Below are positions 35,551 to 44,005 of a stretch of DNA of 64,000 bases, piece after piece (the stretch's first letter is position 1; every line of letters begins with the position of its first letter). The position numbers and the translations under genes were made by a program. The notes under the pieces were generated by a model. It saw nothing but the letters and a program-made list of their open reading frames with translations, was not told the DNA's origin and searched no databases. Origin of the DNA: Bacteroidota bacterium (GTDB taxonomy: Bacteria; Bacteroidota; Bacteroidia; Chitinophagales; Chitinophagaceae); assembly GCA_018267925.1 (NCBI GenBank), contig JAFDXO010000079.1, forward strand, positions 1-64,000, given 5' to 3'.

Positions 35551-38500
35551 TTAAAAACTTAATGATATACCCAAATTAATACGTCGTGGATTATTTAGAT
35601 TGCTTGGATCCATACGTGACCAATTGTACAAGTCGCCATAAGATAATGGATCAGTCTTAGTACTTGCATCTTGCTTTCCTTGCGGTGATGCTATCCATCC
35701 ATCATCATCCGGACGACCGGTATAACCATATACACCAAGGATTTCTCGAGTATTCAACAAGTTTTGAATATAGATAAATGCTTGCAATCCAAGACGAGTA
35801 CCGGGCTTGTGAGATAAGGCAAAGGTCTTATCTATACGAAGATCCATACCATAATGCCAAGGAAGACGAGAACCTTGTACACCTCCAACAATGACACGTT
35901 GACCTGGATACAAATAACGAGTATAAGGTTCACCACTTCTTGCCCTAACAATCAAGTTAATACCTGCATTTTCCAAAATGTGTTTTTTCCCAACGATTGG
36001 TCCTTCTCCTTTATCAAAACGATAGTCAAGATTTGCAGTAAGAATATGACGAGAATCGTTGTTTAACGGATAGGTGAATCTCAACATCGGCTGAGAGTAG
36101 CCAATTAAGGATGCTAACAAACCAGAACTGGAAACGGTATTAGCGTTTCCGCCATTTGATGACGAAGAACTAGATCCCGTTCCTTCAGAAAACTGAAGGG
36201 TATAGGCTAATTGCAACTGAAGATGGTTTACGCGACGAAGATCATACTTCATAGAGAAACCTTTATAGGTCATGAAGTCACGATTACCCAAGGTATAATA
36301 GGTATTCGGGTAAGCCAATAAATAGGGGCGAACCTGAATCATATCTTTACGCTCTTTGTAAAAACCATTAATCGTAACGGCAGAGTTTTGAGAAAGAACT
36401 TGTTGGAAACCTAATTCATAGTCAAAAACTTTTTCCGGTTTCAAATCCGGATTATTTAAAATTGCACCTGCACCGGCTCTTTTGTTAAGATAATAATAAT
36501 CAACCGGAGAAACATAAATATCGCCGGCTGACTTAGGGCGCATTACATAAACGTCATAGTGCGCATAGAACATAGATTGCTCTGCAATTGGGAAAGTAAA
36601 GTTAATACGTGGAGCAACATTTACTTGTGGTTTATAGTCTGTAAATGATGTATTTGGATCATAATCTTTATCACTCATCATCAAGGCACGCTTTCCATCT
36701 GCAGATGTACGCACCAAATAAGGTTGTGGATCTCCACCTACAACATCTTTTAATATAGTAGGGTCCACCAAATACTTTCCACTTGCATCATACCAATCAT
36801 CTCCATTTCTATAACCCACAACGGTTGGAGTAGTTGATGAATTATCCTTTACATATACAACATAGTTACTACCAATGTTATCAGGTGTTTTACCGTTCGG
36901 ATTTATCGCATTAGAAGTGGCAACCGTATTTGTTGCATATAGAGAATATGGATCTTTCAACACCTTTGTATTGGCATCAAAACGCTCTACACGAACACCC
37001 ACATTAAAAAGTACATTATGCGGTAATTCAAACTTATCTTGAATATAGCCGGCAATATAGTTTGGACGGAAGGCACCCAAATTACGAGTATAATTTCCGT
37101 TTGCATCTTTTTTGGTAAACCAATCATTAAAGTTCACCTGCCCGTTCAAGCGTTTACCGGTGTAATCATAGCCATAATAACTTGCCAAGTTATCACCACT
37201 ATTGATAATTTCATCCGGTGAAAACATATCTAAAGAAAACGTAGAAGGATCATAAGAATCTACATTCAAATAATCAGTTCCTTTAGGATTCAAACCCAAT
37301 TTCTTACGAAGGTTGTAATCAAATGTGCTTTGAAGGGTAGGGTCATAATTTCGGTTATACATGACTGTGTCATAAGGTCCGAAAAGCAAACCACTATTTC
37401 GATATTCGCTTAATGTATATTGACGACCATTGATAATATAAATAGGGTTTGTTTTATCCAAGTTCAAGATGTGCGCATTGGTAAGCTGACGCATACGTGC
37501 CCAAATACTATTTGTTGAGCTGGCCCCTGTAATATTGTAGCTACGCTCAGAACGCTGTTGGTATAACAAGCCAAACTCAATGGCGTGACGAGTTTTTTTC
37601 GGCTGGAAGTCAAAAGAAGCTTCTGCATTAAAAGTAAATGTTTCTTGATCTGAATAACCGTATCCACCTATTTGATAGCCTGAGTTAAAGGCAATATCTC
37701 TAGAATATACCCAATCCGGCTGCATACCATTCAACATACCCTTTCCGGCCATGATGTCATTCAAAGTACGAGGATAGGCATCAGAACCGGCCATATCATA
37801 ATATTGTGATGTATAGTTGGCAAGTAATGGATTTAGATTGGATCTTGTATAATTTACCTTAGTTGGTGCATTATAGGCAAGCAAGGTAGTACCCATCCTG
37901 CCAATAGAATCATCATATCCTGCACCATAGAGTGTCATAGACTGTATATCAAACTTACCCACATATCCATATTCAAATATATTATGTTTTAGATTCGGGT
38001 CTTGACGGTTAAAATGGTTTACTTGATAGTCTGCTTGAATGCTATAAAAGGCATTTGAAATAACCGGACGTTTATCTTTATCTGATGCGTCAAGGTTTGG
38101 TTTACCAAAACGCTGAGTTAGGCGAATAAATCCACGTCCATTGGTATTTGTAGCCGTAGGGATGGCATCAGGAGAAAATAAAGTATAACGACGATCGTAG
38201 TCACGATATTTTTGATATTCAAAGTTACCACCAACTGTTACGTTAACATTTTCTGCTAATTGATAATCTACTTTACCTACTAAACGGGCAGTCATAGCAT
38301 TTGCATTAACACGGCGTTTAGTTGTTTCCATATCACTCATGCGCACATATTCTGCGGCACTACGAGCGGTTTTGCGGCCCGAGATGTCCGTTACCTGAAC
38401 AAGTGGGCGATCTTGAATTTCTTTAAGTTTATTCCCTTTCAACACATAGTTAGAGAAATAATTTGGGTCATTATCCGCGGTATTTACATAGTTTCCACTT

Positions 38501-39333
38501 AATGAATAGCCTAAAACATTGCGTTTATTAAGGCTATCAATTTTTTTCTTTAGAAGTGGTCCGGCTACAGAGAAATATAAATAATTACGATTATAGCCAT
38601 CTACTGAGTGTTCATAGCCGATATCTCCGGTATGTTTGGGTGCTCCACCGCGGGTTGTGATATTAATGATACCACCGGAGGCATCTCCATATTTTGCAGG
38701 AATACCAGAGGTAATCACCGACATTTGTTCAATTGCACCGGGAGGAAGGTTGGTACCATTTGAGCCATTTAATAAGATACCATCCACAATATATTGTGTA
38801 CCACCAGTACGTGCACCGGCAATACTGATACCTGCACCACTCTTTTGCTGATAGGTACCTGCAGATTGTGATGCTATATCGCTGGTGTTACGAGTAGGCA
38901 TCTTGGCAATTTGCTCAGAAGTAAATGTGGTAGTAGAACCCGGTTCGTCCTTTTTAATAAGAGGAACCTTGTATTCTTTAACTACTACTTCTTGCATTTC
39001 CCGAGTGTTCACCTCCATCTTAAAATTCTGGTAGGTTGTTCGATCCGGTGATACAATTACGTTCTTTAAGATAATCTGGCGATAAGAGGCATAGTTGACA
39101 CGCACCTCATAATTTGCGCCGGGTTGGAGTGGCTTTACGGTGTATTTACCGTCCATATCAGTAACATCTCCACCGCGTTGTGCACCGGCTTGAAATACCT
39201 GCACTACTGCACCAATGATTGGCTCCTTATGCTCATCTATCACTGTTCCGGAAATGGCACCTGTTTGTGCAAACACTGCGCCCGAAACACCCATAAACAC
39301 CATCAAGAAGAGGTAACGTAGCTTTTTCGTCAT
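35551..39333 (-). CDS. TonB-dependent receptor with carboxypeptidase-regulatory-like domain
   Basis: About 1260 residues from ATG 39333 (the frame to 39360 uses TTG). A signal peptide ('LFLMVFMGVSGAVFAQ') is followed by a CarboxypepD_reg-like domain ('AISGTVIDEHKEPIIGAVV' to about residue 100), then the plug ('MPTRNTSDIASQSAGTYQQ', 'IVDGILLNGSNGTNLPPGAIEQMSVITSGIPAKYGDASGGIINITTRGG') and a long barrel ending 'RRINLGISLSF' with a terminal Phe. It has a Ser/Gly/Asn-rich low-complexity loop ('EGTGSSSSSSNGG'). It should import or handle a large ligand at the outer membrane, powered by TonB, but no SusD follows; a T9SS-type protein and a PorV-like barrel do instead. Confidence 0.92.
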   Translation of the reverse strand: MTKKLRYLFLMVFMGVSGAVFAQTGAISGTVIDEHKEPIIGAVVQVFQAGAQRGGDVTDMDGKYTVKPLQPGANYEVRVNYASYRQIILKNVIVSPDRTTYQNFKMEVNTREMQEVVVKEYKVPLIKKDEPGSTTTFTSEQIAKMPTRNTSDIASQSAGTYQQKSGAGISIAGARTGGTQYIVDGILLNGSNGTNLPPGAIEQMSVITSGIPAKYGDASGGIINITTRGGAPKHTGDIGYEHSVDGYNRNYLYFSVAGPLLKKKIDSLNKRNVLGYSLSGNYVNTADNDPNYFSNYVLKGNKLKEIQDRPLVQVTDISGRKTARSAAEYVRMSDMETTKRRVNANAMTARLVGKVDYQLAENVNVTVGGNFEYQKYRDYDRRYTLFSPDAIPTATNTNGRGFIRLTQRFGKPNLDASDKDKRPVISNAFYSIQADYQVNHFNRQDPNLKHNIFEYGYVGKFDIQSMTLYGAGYDDSIGRMGTTLLAYNAPTKVNYTRSNLNPLLANYTSQYYDMAGSDAYPRTLNDIMAGKGMLNGMQPDWVYSRDIAFNSGYQIGGYGYSDQETFTFNAEASFDFQPKKTRHAIEFGLLYQQRSERSYNITGASSTNSIWARMRQLTNAHILNLDKTNPIYIINGRQYTLSEYRNSGLLFGPYDTVMYNRNYDPTLQSTFDYNLRKKLGLNPKGTDYLNVDSYDPSTFSLDMFSPDEIINSGDNLASYYGYDYTGKRLNGQVNFNDWFTKKDANGNYTRNLGAFRPNYIAGYIQDKFELPHNVLFNVGVRVERFDANTKVLKDPYSLYATNTVATSNAINPNGKTPDNIGSNYVVYVKDNSSTTPTVVGYRNGDDWYDASGKYLVDPTILKDVVGGDPQPYLVRTSADGKRALMMSDKDYDPNTSFTDYKPQVNVAPRINFTFPIAEQSMFYAHYDVYVMRPKSAGDIYVSPVDYYYLNKRAGAGAILNNPDLKPEKVFDYELGFQQVLSQNSAVTINGFYKERKDMIQVRPYLLAYPNTYYTLGNRDFMTYKGFSMKYDLRRVNHLQLQLAYTLQFSEGTGSSSSSSNGGNANTVSSSGLLASLIGYSQPMLRFTYPLNNDSRHILTANLDYRFDKGEGPIVGKKHILENAGINLIVRARSGEPYTRYLYPGQRVIVGGVQGSRLPWHYGMDLRIDKTFALSHKPGTRLGLQAFIYIQNLLNTREILGVYGYTGRPDDDGWIASPQGKQDASTKTDPLSYGDLYNWSRMDPSNLNNPRRINLGISLSF

Positions 39334-39446
39334 GTCCTGCATTATAAATATGTTAACCAAATGAGGGGTTAAAAATAGAAACTTCTTGTTAAAAGTATGA
39401 CGGTATTGTTAACTTTTTGTCAAAGAAATGTTTGATTTATATAACC

Positions 39447-40385
39447 TTACTTATCCATGACAATTTTTTGTAGTAGAATTTGGCTCATTTTTTCAATGGC
39501 TTCGTAGGTATATCCCGCTATATGAGGGGTAATAATTACGGTGGGCAATCCTATCATTTCCGCTACCAATAAAGCATCCGAAGGATTTAATGCCGATAAA
39601 GGCTCTCCTTCCAGTACATCCAAACAAGCCCCACGAAGTTTTCCTGATTTTAATCCGATTGCTATTGCCTTTGTTTCTGCAACTTCACCTCGAGAAGTAT
39701 TAATAAGTATAAATCTCTTATTTGCTTTAGCTATAAACGCCTCGTTGCAGTAATGATGTGTATCGTTCTGCAAGGGTACATGAAAGCTTATGATGTCGGC
39801 ATTTTCCCAAATCGGATCCAAAGACGGACAGGCTGAAACATAGTTTGGGAAGCCATCTTGGCGATATTTATCATAGACAAGTAAAGTAGCATCAAAGCCA
39901 GATAATTTTTTGGCAAAAGCCTGTCCGGTATTTCCAAAACCAATGATGCCAATTGTTTTGCCCTCTAATTCAATACCTCTATTTTCTTCTCGAAACCATT
40001 GTCCGGCACGCACTTCATTACAACTCCATCCTATTCTGCGAATTAAATTGAGCAACATTCCCAAAGCATGTTCTGCTACGGCATTGCTATTCCCTTCTGG
40101 GCTGCTTGCTACTAAAATACCTTTTGATTCTGCATAGGCTACATCTATCAATTCCATACCGGAGCCCATTCTACCTATCCATTTCAGATGTGGTGCAGCA
40201 TCTATCATTTCACGATCTATTTTTAAACGTGTAGAAGTAATAACACCTTCGCAGCAACTTAATGTTTTTATGGAAGCAGATCTTTCAAAATTAGAATCGT
40301 CAATTAGTGTATAACCCCTTTGTTCTAACCCTTTTCGCAAGAGGTCATGTACAGGCGCAGCTATCCAAACAAATCTATCATTCAT
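39447..40385 (-). CDS. D-isomer-specific 2-hydroxyacid dehydrogenase
   Basis: About 312 residues from ATG 40385. The NAD-binding Rossmann motif 'GKTIGIIGFGNTGQAFAKKL' and the catalytic Arg ('INTSRGEVAETKAI'), Glu ('DVLEGEP') and His ('ITPHIAGYTYEA') are all present. It reduces a 2-keto acid or oxidises a D-2-hydroxy acid; phosphoglycerate dehydrogenase (SerA-like) is plausible, but it lacks the C-terminal ACT domain, so the substrate stays open. Its start overlaps the end of rsmA by 8 bp, so it is translationally coupled. Confidence 0.88.
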   Translation of the reverse strand: MNDRFVWIAAPVHDLLRKGLEQRGYTLIDDSNFERSASIKTLSCCEGVITSTRLKIDREMIDAAPHLKWIGRMGSGMELIDVAYAESKGILVASSPEGNSNAVAEHALGMLLNLIRRIGWSCNEVRAGQWFREENRGIELEGKTIGIIGFGNTGQAFAKKLSGFDATLLVYDKYRQDGFPNYVSACPSLDPIWENADIISFHVPLQNDTHHYCNEAFIAKANKRFILINTSRGEVAETKAIAIGLKSGKLRGACLDVLEGEPLSALNPSDALLVAEMIGLPTVIITPHIAGYTYEAIEKMSQILLQKIVMDK

Positions 40386-41142
40386 GCACCATGTATTTTT
40401 TGTAAAGTTCAACGAAATGCGCTACTGACAACTGTTCTGCTCGTTTTTGCATGATTGGGTCAGTCAAAGCTTCCGGGCTTAGTGTGCCTTTCAAAGCATT
40501 GCGTAATGTCTTTCTTCGTTGATTAAAGGCAGCCTTTACTATGGCTATAAATTTTTTCTTGTCTGCTATGCCAAAAGGATTTTGTGTATTCGAAAACCGA
40601 ACTACGCCGCTTTTTACTTTTGGTGGTGGTGTAAAGCAGTTCTCATGTACATCAAACAAGTATTCTACTCGAAAAAAAGCCTGCATTAATACGCTTAGAA
40701 TCCCATACTGTTTTGAACCTTCTTTTTCTGCTATTCTCAGAGCTACTTCTTTTTGAAACATACCAATCACTTCATCCACCCGTGCTTCCCAATCTAATAT
40801 TTTGAATAAAATAGGGGAAGAAATATTGTAAGGGAAATTTCCAATCACGCTAAATTGCCCATCAAAAGGCATTTCTGACTTCAAAATATCTTGTTGGAAA
40901 ATCAAATCATTTATTTGAGGAAATGTTTTTTTTAAAAAGTCCACTTTTTCTTTATCAACTTCAATTGCTTTGTAGTGTGTGTTGGAAAAATCGAGCAAAT
41001 ATTTGGTCAAAGCACCTCCACCGGGGCCAATTTCCAACAAGCTCAGATTCGGCTTTAGAGAAACTTGGGAAACAATCTTTTTACAAATATTTTCATCGTG
41101 CAAAAAGTGTTGTCCAAGGCTCTTTTTCAACGTATAGTGCAT
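40378..41142 (-). CDS. rsmA: 16S rRNA dimethyladenosine transferase
   Basis: 254 residues. 'LKKSLGQHFLHDENICKKI' at the start, 'LLEIGPGGGALTKYLL' (SAM motif I) and 'NFPYNISSPI' (catalytic NFPY at 102-105) identify KsgA/RsmA, which dimethylates two adjacent adenines near the 3' end of 16S rRNA. It is the first gene of a two-gene operon. A TACTTTTG box lies 4 nt upstream of the ATG, suggesting a leaderless mRNA. Confidence 0.96.
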   Translation of the reverse strand: MHYTLKKSLGQHFLHDENICKKIVSQVSLKPNLSLLEIGPGGGALTKYLLDFSNTHYKAIEVDKEKVDFLKKTFPQINDLIFQQDILKSEMPFDGQFSVIGNFPYNISSPILFKILDWEARVDEVIGMFQKEVALRIAEKEGSKQYGILSVLMQAFFRVEYLFDVHENCFTPPPKVKSGVVRFSNTQNPFGIADKKKFIAIVKAAFNQRRKTLRNALKGTLSPEALTDPIMQKRAEQLSVAHFVELYKKYMVHE

Positions 41143-41146
41143 GGCA

Positions 41147-41154
41147 CAAAAGTA
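41147..41154 (-). promoter_or_regulatory. Promoter -7 box at the rsmA start
   Basis: TACTTTTG on the minus strand ends 4 nt before ATG 41142. No TTTG at -33. Confidence 0.5.
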
Positions 41155-41219
41155 GGGTGAAAGGTGATATTGCTTCGATGTTTAAAAAAATGGAATTCGG
41201 GTACAGCGACACTACGTGC

Positions 41220-41227
41220 TATCTTTG
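41220..41227 (+). promoter_or_regulatory. Promoter -7 box of the beta-lactamase gene
   Basis: TATCTTTG at 41220-41227 ends 5 nt before ATG 41233, with TTCG 20 bp upstream as a weak -33 box. It supports ATG 41233 over the longer GTG frame at 41164. Confidence 0.5.
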
Positions 41228-41232
41228 CTGTC

Positions 41233-42090
41233 ATGCGTAGTAATTTTCTTTTTGTCAGTTGTTTTATTTTAATAGCTTCTTGTTCGGGAAACCGTATTCA
41301 TGAGCGAAATGAATGGGGCGAAGTATTTAATCAACACAAAATAACAGATGGTTGCTTGATGATTCGGGATCATGCTCATGAAGAAATCTATTACTTCAAT
41401 AAACAACGTTGTACCACCCGTTTTACGCCTGCATCAACCTTCAAAATATTCAATTCATTGGTTGGGTTAGAAACAGCCATTGCTCCAGATGATCAATATG
41501 TCATTAAGTGGGATGGTGTGGTTCGTCGCCCGGAATGGGATCATGACATGACGATGCGAGAAGCTTTTAAGGTAAGTAATGTGCCTTATTATCAAGAATT
41601 AGCTCGAAGAATTGGGCGCAATACAATGCAACACTACTTAGACACCGTTCAATATGGAAATAGAACGATCGGAAAAAACGTGGATCAATTTTGGTTAGAC
41701 AATTCACTTCAAATTTCTGCCGATGAACAAGTTGGGTTCATCAAAAAACTTTATTTCGATGAATTGCCCTTTTCTGAGCGAGTACAACGAATTGTACGAA
41801 GCATGATGTTGCGAGAGGAAAAGCCGGAATACAAATTATATTACAAGACCGGAACTAATGTGGTAAAAGATTCAGCCATTTACTGGATAGTAGGTATTGT
41901 AGAAGTTGTAGAGCATGTGAAAGAGCACGAAAAATCCATGAATAAAAGCAACCAAAGAAACTATCCTTATTTCTTTGCTGAAAATTTCTCGATTGCCGCA
42001 TCAGACACCACTAAAGATTGGAGCCAAGCACGCCTTGAAATACTAAAAGAAATTCTTTACAAAATGGATTTTATCAATTCAACCAATTGA
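41233..42090 (+). CDS. Class D (OXA-like) beta-lactamase lipoprotein
   Basis: 285 residues from ATG 41233. The signal peptide ends in a lipobox-like 'LIASC', so the enzyme is probably a lipoprotein. All class D motifs are present at near-standard positions: S68-T-F-K71, S115-N-V, Y141-G-N and K205-T-G, plus 'FWLDNSLQISADEQ', which corresponds to the W/L-rich segment typical of OXA enzymes. It is expected to acylate penicillins through Ser68, with Lys71 probably carbamylated. It is divergent from rsmA and convergent with metF (12-bp gap), with no mobile-element signs, so it looks like a resident chromosomal gene. A related penicillin-binding sensor (BlaR-like domain) is less likely because no transmembrane sensor part exists. 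Confidence 0.87.
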   Translation: MRSNFLFVSCFILIASCSGNRIHERNEWGEVFNQHKITDGCLMIRDHAHEEIYYFNKQRCTTRFTPASTFKIFNSLVGLETAIAPDDQYVIKWDGVVRRPEWDHDMTMREAFKVSNVPYYQELARRIGRNTMQHYLDTVQYGNRTIGKNVDQFWLDNSLQISADEQVGFIKKLYFDELPFSERVQRIVRSMMLREEKPEYKLYYKTGTNVVKDSAIYWIVGIVEVVEHVKEHEKSMNKSNQRNYPYFFAENFSIAASDTTKDWSQARLEILKEILYKMDFINSTN

Positions 42091-42102
42091 GTAGATACAC
42101 TT

Positions 42103-43056
42103 TTAAAAAAGCTTTTTAAGAACATTATAAACAATTTGTGGTTTGCCGAGCGTATAAAAGTGCAACACGGGAACTTTTTGTTTCAACAAATCTCTGCATT
42201 GCATCAATAGCCATTCTTCACCTACTTTTTCACAATCCTTTTCTGTCTTAGCTTTTTGCATTTCGTTGTATAAATCAACCGGAATTTCCACATTAAAAAT
42301 AGAGGGAATCATGGTCAACTGCCGCTTGCTTGAAATTGGTTTTAAACCGGGAACAATGGGCACATGCACTCCATGAGTCTTGCAACGTTCCAAAAAATGA
42401 AAATAATGTTCGTTGTTAAAAAACATTTGAGTAGTTACATAATCGGCACCCAAATCTAATTTTCGCTTGAGGTAATAAATATCCGTTTCCGCATTGGGCG
42501 ATTCAAAATGCTTTTCTGGATAACCGGCAACACCAATACAAAAGTCTGTTTTCACTCCATCCATAATTTCATCTTCAAGATATTTTCCCGTATTCAACTC
42601 TATAATTTGCTTCACTAAATCTTCTGCATAACGATGTCCAAAAGGGTGTGGTGTAAAAAATTTTTCGTTTGCAGCCGCATCTCCTCTCAGGGCTAATACA
42701 TTTTTTATTCCCAAAAAATGTAGGTCTATCAAGGCATTCTCGGTTTCTTCTTTGCTAAATCCACCACAGATTAAATGAGGTATGGCTTCTACTTTGTACT
42801 TGTTCATCAAAGCAGCACAAATACCAACCGTACCTGGGCGTTTTCTGATCTCTACTCGCTCAAAGCTACCATCAGCACGCTTTTTGAAAACTTGTTCCGC
42901 ACGGTGGTAGGTAACATTGATGAATGCAGGCTTAAATTCCATCAATGAGTCTAAATGATTGTAAATAGAATCAATACTCTTTCCTTTGGTAGGGGGTAAT
43001 ATTTCAAAGGAAACAATCGTGTCTTTCGCCTCGGCAATATGTTGCGTAACTTTCAT
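42103..43056 (-). CDS. metF: 5,10-Methylenetetrahydrofolate reductase
   Basis: 317 residues. It reduces methylene-tetrahydrofolate to methyl-tetrahydrofolate with FAD for methionine synthesis. 'ISFEILPPTKG'-like start ('VSFEILPP'), 'FINVTYHRAEQ', 'PHLICGGFSKEE', 'NVLALRGDAA', 'GVAGYPEKHFESPN' and 'GADYVTTQMFFNNEHYF' match the MTHFR barrel; the motif around 'TQMFF' holds the substrate-binding Gln. No SAM riboswitch is visible upstream. It is divergent from lptB, with a TATTTTTG box 13 nt upstream. Confidence 0.95.
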   Translation of the reverse strand: MKVTQHIAEAKDTIVSFEILPPTKGKSIDSIYNHLDSLMEFKPAFINVTYHRAEQVFKKRADGSFERVEIRKRPGTVGICAALMNKYKVEAIPHLICGGFSKEETENALIDLHFLGIKNVLALRGDAAANEKFFTPHPFGHRYAEDLVKQIIELNTGKYLEDEIMDGVKTDFCIGVAGYPEKHFESPNAETDIYYLKRKLDLGADYVTTQMFFNNEHYFHFLERCKTHGVHVPIVPGLKPISSKRQLTMIPSIFNVEIPVDLYNEMQKAKTEKDCEKVGEEWLLMQCRDLLKQKVPVLHFYTLGKPQIVYNVLKKLF

Positions 43057-43069
43057 AATCAGTAAATCA

Positions 43070-43077
43070 CAAAAATA
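43070..43077 (-). promoter_or_regulatory. Promoter -7 box of metF
   Basis: TATTTTTG on the minus strand, 13 nt upstream of ATG 43056; no -33 TTTG at the right distance. Confidence 0.4.
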
Positions 43078-43138
43078 AATTAGATAAAGCTATTTAGCTC
43101 TTTAGATTTAATTGTCTTTTCACCAATGCCCTTTTTGC

Positions 43139-43146
43139 TACTTTTG
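43139..43146 (+). promoter_or_regulatory. Promoter -7 box of lptB
   Basis: TACTTTTG at 43139-43146, with a T-rich TTTT at 43117-43120 as a possible -33. It shows that the start is not the GTG at 43148, which would lie at or before the transcription start, but GTG 43175. Confidence 0.5.
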
Positions 43147-43174
43147 AGTGGTCTTTAACACATTATTTGAAACG

Positions 43175-43927
43175 GTGAGAATACACACACAAGGGCTTAT
43201 AAAAAAATATAGAAACCGAACGGTTGTCAACCATGTGTCCTTTGAAGTGAACCAAGGCGAAATAGTTGGCTTATTAGGCCCAAACGGAGCCGGAAAAACC
43301 ACTTCGTTTTATATGGTTGTAGGCTTGGTGAAACCAGATGAGGGCACGGTATTTCTTGATGATCAAGACATTACAAAGCTGCCCATGTATAAACGTGCCC
43401 AAATGGGAATTGGATATTTACCACAAGAAGCTTCCGTGTTTCGTAAGCTCTCCGTAGAAGACAACATTGCTGCTGTTCTTGAAATGACCAAACTTTCAAA
43501 AACAGACCAAAAAGAAAAATTAGAAAGCCTTTTGGAAGAATTTCGGCTTACCCATGTACGAAAAAGCCCGGGAGATGTACTCAGTGGCGGCGAGCGGCGG
43601 CGTACCGAAATTGCTCGTGCCTTGGCTGTTGATCCTAAATTTATTCTCTTAGATGAACCATTTGCCGGCATTGATCCCATTGCGGTAGAAGACATTCAAA
43701 CCATTGTTGCTCGTTTGAAATATAAGAATATCGGCATTCTTATAACAGACCACAACGTACAGGAAACCCTCTCCATTACCGATCGCGCCTATCTTCTTTT
43801 TGAAGGAAAAATTTTAAAAGCAGGCAGTGCAGAGGAGTTGGCAGCAGATGAACAAGTACGAAAAGTGTATCTGGGTCAGCATTTTGAACTAAAAAGAAAA
43901 GATTATACTCCAGCTGCCTTTCGTTAA
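43175..43927 (+). CDS. lptB: LPS export ABC transporter ATP-binding protein LptB
   Basis: About 250 residues from GTG 43175. Walker A '[19 protein letters not shown]', signature '[15 protein letters not shown]', Walker B '[19 protein letters not shown]' and the switch His in 'LITDHNV' are near-identical to LptB, the ATPase of the LptB2FG complex that extracts LPS from the inner membrane. The start is set by the promoter box at 43139-43146 and by family alignment ('[17 protein letters not shown]'). The GH3 gene follows 78 bp downstream on the same strand. Confidence 0.94.
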   Translation: MRIHTQGLIKKYRNRTVVNHVSFEVNQGEIVGLLGPNGAGKTTSFYMVVGLVKPDEGTVFLDDQDITKLPMYKRAQMGIGYLPQEASVFRKLSVEDNIAAVLEMTKLSKTDQKEKLESLLEEFRLTHVRKSPGDVLSGGERRRTEIARALAVDPKFILLDEPFAGIDPIAVEDIQTIVARLKYKNIGILITDHNVQETLSITDRAYLLFEGKILKAGSAEELAADEQVRKVYLGQHFELKRKDYTPAAFR

Positions 43928-44005
43928 TTTTTTACAAACAATTGCGGCTATTCAGTAAACCAATAGTAGCATCTATACCACTAACGTTTTAACTTGCCAC
44001 CAGAA

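Noticed and set aside
39361..39446. Promoter TACTTTTA upstream of the large TBDR
   Set aside because: One mismatch in the invariant TTTG and no -33 box at 18-20 bp; too weak to list.
43148..43174. Upstream GTG start for lptB
   Set aside because: It lies 1 nt after a TAnnTTTG -7 box, so it would sit at or before the transcription start; family alignment also begins at 43175.
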